Source: Chloroflexota bacterium
GTDB taxonomy: Bacteria; Chloroflexota; Anaerolineae; Anaerolineales; Villigracilaceae
DNA length: 53,831 nucleotides
Reading direction: 5' to 3'
Assembly (NCBI GenBank): GCA_016235425.1
Contig: JACRLC010000029.1
Location: 1 to 53,831, forward strand
Part shown: positions 42,257 through 49,190 of the stretch, in pieces
Numbering within the stretch: the first letter of the stretch is position 1
Layout: each line of letters begins with the position of its first letter
Made by a program: the position numbers and the translations under genes
Notes under the pieces: generated by a model
Told to the model about the DNA's origin: nothing
Seen by the model: only the letters and a program-made list of their open reading frames with translations
The model's database searches: none

Positions 42257-42297
42257 TATGCGCCATTTTGCTTATTCGTCCGACTAACAAAATGGCG
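42257..42297. promoter_or_regulatory. Palindromic operator site 10 overlapping a hairpin
   Basis: TATGCGCC-ATTT-TGCTTATT (42257-42276). Its CGCCATTTTG also pairs with CAAAATGGCG at 42288-42297, a ten-bp stem that could terminate the exporter operon. Confidence 0.5.
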
Positions 42298-42407
42298 CTG
42301 GTGGTTTGTATTCTGAGGCAATATCATCGACTTCTGCATCCTTCTAAGCGGCACTTTCCTAAACCCGTTGCAATATCTGCCGTAACTGATTTCGCTGATA
42401 GTGATAG

Positions 42408-42599
42408 ATGACTCGCCTTTCTCGCCGTGATTTTCTCAAACTAAGCACTTCGACTTTTGCAGGTCTGGCTTTTTCTCCATTCATCCCGGCTTTGGGATCG
42501 TTTGACGACGCAGGGCAGGTACGCGTAGCGGCCAGTTCTGTAAACAGAATGCGCCGAATTGCTTATCGTCGGCGCGTTCACTATATCAGAGTGCTGTAA
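42408..42599 (+). pseudogene. Truncated TAT-signal protein, remnant of an L,D-transpeptidase-like gene
   Basis: 63 codons. The start reads LSRRDFLKLSTSTFAGLAFSPFIP, a good twin-arginine signal, followed by DDAGQVRVAASSVN, which recalls the start of the mature part of the enzyme at 19546 (DQLGRITVGKMDVF). It then loses similarity (RRIAYRRRVHYIRVL) and stops one base before the convergent gene at 42601. Probably a decayed third transpeptidase copy. Operator site 10 upstream suggests it was once regulated with the island. Confidence 0.55.
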
Positions 42600-42600
42600 A

Positions 42601-43473
42601 TTACTCGGTTTCTTCGATGAAAGCTCCGTGCCATGTATGCAGGAAGGTCTGTCCGTTGTAGCCGTTGACACTCAACATGCCGATGATCTGACCATCCTTT
42701 TCGAAGTCCAGGGTGTAGTAGCCATAAAACTGCATTGGGTCGGTTGCGGCGGTTGCACCCTTGTAACTGATATCGAGATACTGCTGGGCATATTCCACAG
42801 CCTGTTCGGGGGTAACCGTCATTTCAGTGGTGACATTCGTTGAAGGTGTAGTTTGATAGTTCCAGCCACCCACACCTGCACTTGCGCCAGGTGCAAGTGT
42901 CATGCCGCCATATCCACCCATCATCGAACCATGTCCAAGGCCGCCATACTTGAGATTCCACATCATGTTGGGGCCGTATTCGGGATAAGCGATCTGCGAA
43001 ACGGGATCCACCAGCAATTCGAACGCGCCCAAACCTGTCTCAGTCTCCTTGACGATGACATAGGCATTGTTGTCGAAGATCATAACTTCACCTGTCTCCA
43101 ATCCTTGTAGATTGAGCGACTGAATGTATTTCTCAGCGGCCTGACTTGCCTGGTCAACGTTCAATGGCGTGACGTTGGAGTTGGTCCCGTTATACCAGCC
43201 GTAACCGCCCATCATGCCATAACCACCGCGTCCGGCACCCATCATTCCGCCCATCATGCCATAACCGCCGCGCCCATTCACACCTGCACTTGCGCCAGGT
43301 GCAAGTGTCATGCCCGGGCCGAAAGTGTAGTTGTCATTGCTCCAGCCGTAGCCGAACATCATGGAAGGACCGTACGCGTTTGTGCGTGCGTACATGCTTC
43401 CAGCGAAAAAGATGCCGCCTGCCAGAATTAGGACAGCGATAACGATCAGGGTTGTGCTCAAAGTTTTGTTCAT
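42601..43473 (-). CDS. Met/Gly-rich membrane-anchored protein with PepSY-like repeats
   Basis: 290 residues with an N-terminal helix (LIVIAVLILAGGIFFAGSMY). Met/Gly/Tyr-rich segments (GGYGMMGGMMGAGRGGYGMMGG, cut here) are typical copper-binding sequence. Two PepSY-like halves follow: VDQASQAAEKYIQSLNL...GLGAFELLVDP and TPEQAVEYAQQYLD...YYTLDFEKDGQIIGMLSVNGYNG. Two in-frame copies of the palindromic repeat read TLAPGASAGV (43279-43312 and 42871-42903), each at the same place relative to a Met/Gly block. Likely a periplasmic copper buffer. Confidence 0.78.
   Translation of the reverse strand: MNKTLSTTLIVIAVLILAGGIFFAGSMYARTNAYGPSMMFGYGWSNDNYTFGPGMTLAPGASAGVNGRGGYGMMGGMMGAGRGGYGMMGGYGWYNGTNSNVTPLNVDQASQAAEKYIQSLNLQGLETGEVMIFDNNAYVIVKETETGLGAFELLVDPVSQIAYPEYGPNMMWNLKYGGLGHGSMMGGYGGMTLAPGASAGVGGWNYQTTPSTNVTTEMTVTPEQAVEYAQQYLDISYKGATAATDPMQFYGYYTLDFEKDGQIIGMLSVNGYNGQTFLHTWHGAFIEETE
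42871..42903. repeat. Interspersed palindrome, second copy in the Met-rich protein
   Basis: Same sequence as at 43279-43312 over about 33 bases, again read as TLAPGASAGV. Confidence 0.75.
43279..43312. repeat. Interspersed palindrome, copy in the Met-rich protein
   Basis: CACACCTGCACTTGCGCCAG then GTGCAAGTGTCATG; read on the minus strand as TLAPGASAGV. Confidence 0.75.
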
Positions 43474-43603
43474 GGAACATCTCCTATTGATTGCGATTCA
43501 CATGTTTGTGTGTTGTTTTATGATGTCAATATAAGTTTATGTCTTGAAGTGGGAGTGAAGCGATTATGAAGATACGGTAAAGGTTGTAACTCAAGGAAAC
43601 AGC

Positions 43604-43634
43604 AAAGGGCGCTCTGATACGGAGCGCTCTTTTT
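43604..43634 (+). terminator. Hairpin with T-run in the leader of the PspA operon
   Basis: AAAGGGCGCTC-TGATACG-GAGCGCTCTTT followed by TT and G. It points toward the plus-strand operon but no plus-strand gene lies just before it, so it could be an attenuator or a relic. Confidence 0.55.
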
Positions 43635-43760
43635 GTTTGGGGAGGCAAATACTTCATACAACGCCTATGGGCGCTTCACATTGTCTTCACACAATTCCGG
43701 TTAAATCATGAAGGATTGAGCCGAAACAGGCTCAGCATACGAAAAGGAGTTTGATTTGAT

Positions 43761-44114
43761 ATGAACAAGATTAATTGGTCATCCGTAACAATAATTGGTA
43801 TCGTCGTCCTGATCGCCGTCTTCATCGGCATCAGCCTGTTCGGCGGCGGGCGGGGCTATGGCGGTTGGGGCATGATGGGACCGGGCATGATGGGTGGATG
43901 GGGCTTTGCTCCCTTTGGCTGGATCGGCATGCTCTTCATGTGGCTGGTTCCCGTTGGCTTCCTCGTGCTGACCGTGCTAGGTATTGTCTGGCTGGTGCGG
44001 ACGCTTGGCAGCGGGAACAATCCTCCGGCCTCCACGAAAACCTGCCCATCCTGCGGGCGCGGCGTGCAGGCTGACTGGCGCAATTGCCCGCATTGCGGCG
44101 CGGCGCTTGGTTAA
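43761..44114 (+). CDS. Membrane protein with C-terminal zinc ribbon
   Basis: 117 residues; AAAGGAG lies ten bases upstream. Two helices (SVTIIGIVVLIAVFIGISLF and GWIGMLFMWLVPVGFLVLTVLGIVWLV) with a Gly/Met-rich loop (GYGGWGMMGPGMMGGWG) that could bind copper, then a zinc ribbon TCPSCGRGVQADWRNCPHCGAALG. The same ribbon pattern (CxxCG, DW, CxxCGA) recurs in the next genes. First gene of the PspA-like operon. Confidence 0.78.
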   Translation: MNKINWSSVTIIGIVVLIAVFIGISLFGGGRGYGGWGMMGPGMMGGWGFAPFGWIGMLFMWLVPVGFLVLTVLGIVWLVRTLGSGNNPPASTKTCPSCGRGVQADWRNCPHCGAALG

Positions 44115-44124
44115 GGAGTAGATC

Positions 44125-44421
44125 ATGTGTGGCCCTCATTTATTGCATACCGCCCATGACCATGACAATGGTCATCGACACGCCCAGGCTCCGGCCAGGG
44201 GAGTGGTTCCGACGATCACGCGGCCCTGTCCACAATGCGGACAACCGCTTCAGGAGGACTTCGTCTTCTGCCCGCATTGCGGCGCGGAAGCGCTGACCGC
44301 CTGCCCATCCTGCCACCGCGCCGTGCAAGCCGATTGGACGCGCTGCGCCTACTGCGGCGCCGACCTGCTGGCCGGGAAAACGGACAGTTCCATCCATTCA
44401 CAACACCAACACAAGGAGTAA
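44125..44421 (+). CDS. Double zinc-ribbon protein with His-rich ends
   Basis: 98 residues; AAGGAG precedes the ATG. The N-terminus is His-rich (HLLHTAHDHDNGHRHAQ) and two zinc ribbons follow: PCPQCGQPLQEDFVFCPHCGAE and ACPSCHRAVQADWTRCAYCGADL. The tail (HSQHQHKE) is His-rich again. Soluble, probably cytosolic. The second ribbon keeps the DW pair shared across the operon. It may bind zinc or copper and interact with other members; function unknown. Confidence 0.78.
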   Translation: MCGPHLLHTAHDHDNGHRHAQAPARGVVPTITRPCPQCGQPLQEDFVFCPHCGAEALTACPSCHRAVQADWTRCAYCGADLLAGKTDSSIHSQHQHKE

Positions 44422-44425
44422 TATC

Positions 44426-45139
44426 ATGAGTTTCTTTGACAGACTCAAAGCCATCTTCGGGGCAAAAGTCAACCAGGCGCTGGATGAAATCGAAGACCCG
44501 CGCGCCAGCCTGGATTACAGCCTGACGCGCCTGCAGGCCAGCCTGCGTCAGATCAGCGACAGCCTGGTGGAGGTCTCCACCGCCCGCCGTACGCTGGAGT
44601 CCCAGCGAGGCCAGGCCCAGAAAGCCATTGACCAGGCCGAGGAGCAGGCCCGCCAGGCCATCCGCCTCGGACGCGAAGACCTGGCGACGCGCGCCCTGGA
44701 ACGCAAGGCCGCCGCCCAGGAACGGTTGAATACGCTCAACGGCAACATCGAGGCGCTCGACTCCCAGGTGGAGAACCTCAAGACCAGCCAAGCCAACATG
44801 CGTCAGAAGATCGAACTCTTCCAGGCCAAGAAGGAAGAATTAAAGGCGCTGTATGATTCGTCCCGCGCGCAACTGCAGGTCAAGGAAGCCGCCACCGGCA
44901 TCTCCAAAGACCTGTCCGATGCCGGGCACGCCATCGAACGCGCCGAAACGCGCATCCATGCCATGCAAGCGCGCGTCGAAGCGATTGACCATCTGATCGC
45001 CACCGGCGCGCTGGATGACGCCCTGACCCCCGGCGACGATATTGACCGCGAACTGTCCCGCCTGACCCGCGCCGCGGCCGTCGAAAGCGAACTGGCGCGC
45101 CTCAAGGCGGAGGCCGCGCCCGCAGAGGTCAGGCCATGA
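44426..45139 (+). CDS. PspA/IM30 family protein
   Basis: 237 residues, almost entirely coiled coil. Begins MSFFDRLKAIFGAKVNQALDEIEDPRASLDYSL, the amphipathic N-terminus that binds stressed membranes, followed by long heptad-repeat helices rich in Ala, Arg, Glu and Gln. PspA proteins assemble into ESCRT-III-like rods that stabilise damaged membrane. AAGGAG precedes the ATG and the stop overlaps the next ATG. With the adjacent two-component system this forms an envelope-stress module. Confidence 0.93.
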   Translation: MSFFDRLKAIFGAKVNQALDEIEDPRASLDYSLTRLQASLRQISDSLVEVSTARRTLESQRGQAQKAIDQAEEQARQAIRLGREDLATRALERKAAAQERLNTLNGNIEALDSQVENLKTSQANMRQKIELFQAKKEELKALYDSSRAQLQVKEAATGISKDLSDAGHAIERAETRIHAMQARVEAIDHLIATGALDDALTPGDDIDRELSRLTRAAAVESELARLKAEAAPAEVRP

Positions 45140-45798
45140 GTTGCGGATTACCGCTGGGCGACCTCTTCTACCTGGCTGATGCGTTGCTTTCCCGCCCTTC
45201 CGACGCCCCTCTCCCGTTTGTTGGGAGAGGCGTCGCCCTGAGCCTGTCGAAGGGGGCCGGGGGTGAGGGGAGTGAGGGCCTGCGCGCCCAGTTATACCAA
45301 TTGTACGGCGAGGGCCAGATCAGCGAGGAGGTTTTCACAGCCCTGCGGACGCTGGCCGACCGCGGCCAGTTGCGTCCTGCCGATCTGGCTGTGCACCGCG
45401 CCCGTTCCCGCGGGACCTTGTCCGGCCCCGGCGACCCGGTCATGACCAACGCCTTGAGAGGCATCCGCTCGCGTCTGACGCAACTGGGGCAAACCCGCGC
45501 CTCGTCCGAGAGAGTGTTGAACGATCTGGAGTCGCGCCTGGCCGCGCTGGATGATCGCATCATCGCCAAAGAGCAGGCTGCGCGCCAGGCTGCTGGTCAT
45601 GACGATGAAGCGGCTCGTCATCGGCTGGCCGAGAAGATGGAACTCGTCGAAAGCCGTGAACGGCTGGCAACGCAGGCCGTCGCGTTGAAGGCTGATCTTT
45701 CCCGCCTGGACGATTTGTGCGCGCAACTGGAAACCAAAGCCGCCGAACTGGAGGCGGTACAGGCGCGCAGCCGCCTGAGTGAAGAGGTGCTAAAATGA
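45136..45798 (+). CDS. Coiled-coil protein with in-frame repeat insert
   Basis: 220 residues. Residues 1-20 (LGDLFYLADALLSRPSD) lead into a repeat-derived insert (APLPFVGRGVALSLSKGAGGEGSEG, about 24-48, nt 45196-45275), then a helical region (LYQLYGEGQISEEVFTALRTLADRGQL) and a long C-terminal coiled coil (about 105-215). ATGA overlaps at both ends link it to PspA and to the next zinc-ribbon gene. No family name is known to me; it likely partners PspA. Confidence 0.75.
   Translation: MSCGLPLGDLFYLADALLSRPSDAPLPFVGRGVALSLSKGAGGEGSEGLRAQLYQLYGEGQISEEVFTALRTLADRGQLRPADLAVHRARSRGTLSGPGDPVMTNALRGIRSRLTQLGQTRASSERVLNDLESRLAALDDRIIAKEQAARQAAGHDDEAARHRLAEKMELVESRERLATQAVALKADLSRLDDLCAQLETKAAELEAVQARSRLSEEVLK
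45196..45275 (+). repeat. In-frame interspersed repeat in the coiled-coil gene
   Basis: CGACGCCCCTCTCCC / GGGAGAGGCGTCG hairpin followed by CCTGAGCCTGTCGAAGGGGG and a G-rich tail, the same pieces as at 21281-21336 in opposite orientation, read as ALSLSKGAGGEG. Confidence 0.78.
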
Positions 45799-46046
45799 TG
45801 ATGGGTGTTGGTTTGTTGTTCATGGCGCTGATCGGCCTGATCGTGATTGGCGTTCCATTATTGATTGTTGCCCTGATTGCAGGAGGCAGACTCACGGCGC
45901 TGTTCAAGTCCGGGCCGCGGCAGGCGGAGACCAATTTCCCTGCATCCGCCCCGAAACCTTCTGCCGAGCGTAAGTGTGCTACCTGCGGCCGGGTCGTGAG
46001 TCCAGACTGGAATGTTTGTCCCTCCTGCGGCGCGGCATTGACGTAA
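45795..46046 (+). CDS. Single-TM protein with C-terminal zinc ribbon
   Basis: 83 residues: MMMGVGLLF, one or two helices (ALIGLIVIGVPLLIVALIAGG), a linker and the ribbon KCATCGRVVSPDWNVCPSCGAAL. It is the intact counterpart of the frameshifted gene at 27267. Overlaps the coiled-coil gene by ATGA and is followed four bases later by the response regulator. The ribbon faces the cytoplasm or outside depending on topology, which the sequence does not settle. Confidence 0.78.
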   Translation: MMMGVGLLFMALIGLIVIGVPLLIVALIAGGRLTALFKSGPRQAETNFPASAPKPSAERKCATCGRVVSPDWNVCPSCGAALT

Positions 46047-46050
46047 AAGG

Positions 46051-46740
46051 ATGACCCAGAAAATACTGGTTGTTGACGATGAATTGGAAATCGTGAAGTT
46101 GGTGCGCGCCTACCTGGAACGCGCCGGCTTTGCGGTTGTGACCGCCAACGAAGGAAGCCAGGCGCTGGCGGTCTTCCGCCACGAACGGCCTAACCTGGTG
46201 GTCCTGGACCTGAACCTGCCGGGGATGGATGGGCTGGACGTGTGCCGCGCATTGCGGCGCGACTCGGACGTCCCCATTATCATGCTCACCGCCCGTATTG
46301 AAGAGACAGACCGCCTGATTGGCCTGGAGTTGGGCGCTGATGATTACATCCTCAAGCCTTTCAGCCCGCGCGAGGTCGTTGCCCGCGTGCGGACAGTCCT
46401 GCGCCGCGCCGAGGGAACCCCGGTGCGTCCGGAGGTGATCTCCGCAGGCGGGGTGCGGCTCGACCTCTCCCAACGCGCGGCCTCGCTGAACGATCAGCCG
46501 CTCGAACTGACTGCAATGGAATTCGACCTGCTGGCGCTGCTGATCGAACATCCGGGCCAGGTCTTCACCCGTCTGCAACTACTAGAACGGGCGCAAGGCA
46601 CTGCTTACGAGGGCTACGAGCGGACGATTGATGTTCACATCAAAAACCTTCGCAAGAAATTGGGTGACGACTCGCAGGATTCACACATTATTGAGACGGT
46701 ACGCGGTGTGGGTTACCGTTTGCGGCGGGAGAACGCCTGA
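46051..46740 (+). CDS. OmpR/PhoB-family response regulator
   Basis: 229 residues: receiver with VVDDE, phospho-acceptor D53 (VVLDLNLPGMDG), T in MLTAR and K in ILKPFSP; then a winged-helix domain (FDLLALLIEHPGQVFTRLQLLERAQG...RTIDVHIKNLRKKLGDD, cut) ending IETVRGVGYRLRREN. Followed by the histidine kinase with one base between. AAAAGG directly abuts the ATG, so translation may depend on the previous gene. Probable regulator of the PspA-like operon itself. Confidence 0.93.
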   Translation: MTQKILVVDDELEIVKLVRAYLERAGFAVVTANEGSQALAVFRHERPNLVVLDLNLPGMDGLDVCRALRRDSDVPIIMLTARIEETDRLIGLELGADDYILKPFSPREVVARVRTVLRRAEGTPVRPEVISAGGVRLDLSQRAASLNDQPLELTAMEFDLLALLIEHPGQVFTRLQLLERAQGTAYEGYERTIDVHIKNLRKKLGDDSQDSHIIETVRGVGYRLRRENA

Positions 46741-46741
46741 G

Positions 46742-48322
46742 ATGCGTAATAGTATTTGGACGCGCTTGATGGGCGTTTTCCTCGGTGTGATCATCGTGGG
46801 CGTGATCATCATGGTCGTATCCGTCCAACTCACCACTGCCGCTCAACTGAAACGTCGTGTGCTTTCGGATGATGTCGCCCAGGCGAATGCCCTGGCGTCC
46901 CTGCTCGCCGGGTTTTACTCGCAAAACGGGAACTGGAATGAGGTCGAATCGTTTCTCGCGGCCGCGCCCTCACAGTCCCCGCCGGCGACTCCTCAACCGG
47001 ACGGCATGATGGGCCCAATGATGGGACCACAGATGATGTGGAGCTGGCGGCAGTGGGTACAAGTCACACGCACAAGCGGTTCAATCACGGACCGGGTGGT
47101 GGTGCTGGACAGCCAGGGCGAAGTCATTGCCGATACGGGCGGGGCCAGCCTGGGCGAACAGCATCCGGCGCAGCATGCCAAAAACGGCATCCCTGTCACT
47201 GTTGGAGGCGAAACGGTTGGCACTGTGCTGGTTGGCTCGATGATCGAACCCGTCCTCAATCCGGCAGATGAGGATTTCCTTCGTTCGGTAAACATCTCCA
47301 TCCTGATTACTTCAATGTCTGTTGGCATTCTTGCGTTGGTGCTCGGTTCTCTGCTTTTCCGGCAAATCACTGCTCCGCTGAGGGCGCTCTCGGAGTCAGC
47401 CCAGGCTATTGCAGATGGCGACCTGGGACGGCGTGTCGACATCAAGTCAAACGACGAAGTTGGGCAGGCGGCCCATTCTTTCAATCGCATGGCTGAAAGC
47501 CTGGCCCGGGCCGATGCCCAGCGGCGCAACCTGATCGCTGATATCGCTCACGAACTTCGCACGCCGCTGACTGTTGTGCAGGGAAATCTTGAGGCCCTGA
47601 TGGACGGTGTCTATGACCTGACGCCGGAGAACGTGGCCGCTGTTCACAAGCAAACTGTGGTTCTCACCCGCCTGGTCGCCGATCTGCGCGATCTGGCATT
47701 GGCAGAAGCCGGTCAATTACAACTGGAGTTGAAAGCAGCCGCTCTCTCGGAGGTGGTTACCCAGGTGAGCGAGGGACTGGAAATCCAGGCAGACGAGAAA
47801 GGGGTCACGCTCAAACTGGAGATCGAGGAAGCCCTACCGAGAATCCAGGCAGATGAACAGCGTCTCGCCCAGGTGTTGTATAACCTGATGGCGAATGCGC
47901 TGCGTCACACGCCGACCGGCGGGACAGTCACGACCAGCGTCGAATTGCGAGCGGAACGTCCCCTTCAGGGGAAAGGGCGCCTGGTGGTCCGCGTGCAGGA
48001 TACGGGGTCGGGCATTGCCCCGGAAGATTTGCCGCATGTCTTTGAGCGCTTCTATCGTGCTGACCGTTCGCGTGCCCGCGCCACCGGTGGTTCCGGGCTG
48101 GGACTGACGATTGCCAAACAAATCGTCGAGGCGCATGGGGGCCAGATCTGGGCGCAGAGCTGGCTGGGTGCCGGCTCGACTTTCGCGTTCAGCCTGCCTC
48201 TTTCCGCCCGGAGTTCTCCATCCCCCTCATCCAGTCCTCATCACATTTGCCCCAAGTGTGGTCAGACAACAGAAAGCGATTGGCTGTTGTGTGCATATTG
48301 TGGGGCTGAACTAAAAGGCTAA
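46742..48322 (+). CDS. Sensor histidine kinase with Met-rich sensor and C-terminal zinc ribbon
   Basis: 526 residues from the ATG at 46742. First helix (LMGVFLGVIIVGVIIMVVSV), an extracytoplasmic sensor with DGMMGPMMGPQMMWSW (about 87-102), which looks like a Cu(I) or Ag(I) site, second helix, HAMP (APLRALSESAQAIADGDLGRRV), HisKA with H270 in IADIAHELRTPLT, and HATPase (NLMANALRHTP, DTGSGIAPEDLP, GGSGLGLTIAKQIV). The protein does not stop there: after a Ser/Pro linker it ends ICPKCGQTTESDWLLCAYCGAELKG, the zinc ribbon of its operon mates. This tail is unusual for a kinase. Confidence 0.93.
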   Translation: MRNSIWTRLMGVFLGVIIVGVIIMVVSVQLTTAAQLKRRVLSDDVAQANALASLLAGFYSQNGNWNEVESFLAAAPSQSPPATPQPDGMMGPMMGPQMMWSWRQWVQVTRTSGSITDRVVVLDSQGEVIADTGGASLGEQHPAQHAKNGIPVTVGGETVGTVLVGSMIEPVLNPADEDFLRSVNISILITSMSVGILALVLGSLLFRQITAPLRALSESAQAIADGDLGRRVDIKSNDEVGQAAHSFNRMAESLARADAQRRNLIADIAHELRTPLTVVQGNLEALMDGVYDLTPENVAAVHKQTVVLTRLVADLRDLALAEAGQLQLELKAAALSEVVTQVSEGLEIQADEKGVTLKLEIEEALPRIQADEQRLAQVLYNLMANALRHTPTGGTVTTSVELRAERPLQGKGRLVVRVQDTGSGIAPEDLPHVFERFYRADRSRARATGGSGLGLTIAKQIVEAHGGQIWAQSWLGAGSTFAFSLPLSARSSPSPSSSPHHICPKCGQTTESDWLLCAYCGAELKG

Positions 48323-48326
48323 TCGG

Positions 48327-48614
48327 TTATTTCAACTCCCATTCAAAGACTCGCGAGGGGACATCAACGTTGATGGTCGTGAGAGTGATCTTTCCCGCCT
48401 CCGCAAGAATGGGCTTGCCATCTTTCGTTGCAGGAAATACCAATTTACCTTCAACGTGATGCCCACCGCGCGGCGCATCCCATGTAGTGGCCTGGACCGT
48501 AATGCCTGAATCCGTGGTCAGTGTCGCGAGCGTGGTCAAGTCCATGCTCAGATCAACCGAGTGCGTATTCAGGGCACCATCGAATTCTGCCGGAACTATA
48601 CTGAACACGGTCAC
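48327..48614 (-). pseudogene. Truncated copy of the THSVDLSMDL lipoprotein
   Basis: The frame matches the C-terminal half of the lipoprotein at 21339 (ALNTHSVDLSMDLTTLATLTTDSGITVQ and WDAPRGGHHVEGKLVFPATKDGKPIL, with VPSRVFEWELK at the end) but lacks the signal peptide and spacer. Upstream, the open frame runs into a repeat (48640-48706). So the 5' part appears replaced by a repeat. It lies convergent to the kinase, four bases after it. Confidence 0.7.
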
Positions 48615-49190
48615 TTTCTGCGCTTTTAATTTACCGCTAAGATCGCAAAGAGCGCGAAGGAAATGTGTGTTCTTAGCGTTCTTTGCGGGCTTCGCGGTTC
48701 AATTTCGCCGATTCTCAAAACCGCAATTTGTGACCGTGCCAAGTATATATACCTGGCTGTATCAGCAACAGTTGCGGCATCCTTCCACATTAGAGTGATT
48801 GGGAGTATCACGTGTACTCTGCTCTCAAATTTGATTTGGGTGTGTTTCAAACAAGTTGGGACAACGTCCCGAAGGTTGAACTTGAGCCGATTTTGGTCTC
48901 TAGCCGCCAACCTTCGGGACGGTTTCAACTCAAATGAAACACACCCATTTGATTTAGACCATTTAGACGAAATCGTCGAAAGCGCCGTTGGAGTTGCAAA
49001 CCACCATCTGCAAACATTGGAGAAGACACGCACAAGGCTTTATCGTTATTCACCGAACGCTGCTTTGAAGGATTGCTCGCCAGCAGTGGGCCCAGGTCTT
49101 TTGGCTGCGTTGTCGGCGGCGCAACCCCTGCCGCCATCATTGGAGACTGACTGACGAGCGCATTTGATCAAGATAACGGGGAGGGCATTA
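48615..49190. other. Decayed, repeat-rich intergenic stretch
   Basis: No gene I can support. 48640-48706 is an interspersed repeat of the TTTGCGGGCTTCGCGGTT type. 48838-48946 is a long imperfect inverted repeat. Downstream, a plus frame reads DLDHLDEIVESAVGVANHHLQTLEKTRT, which has helical protein character but no recognised relatives, and could be the end of a lost gene. Confidence 0.5.
48838..48946. repeat. 109-bp imperfect inverted repeat
   Basis: Outer arms GGGTGTGTTTC and GAAACACACCC; inner arms GTCCCGAAGGTT (48866-48877) and AACCTTCGGGAC (48909-48920). It resembles a miniature inverted-repeat element. I see no flanking target duplication that is certain. Confidence 0.65.

Noticed and set aside
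48663-49154. A 163-codon plus-strand frame
   Set aside because: It spans an interspersed repeat and the long inverted repeat; only its last third has protein-like character, so I treat the region as decayed.
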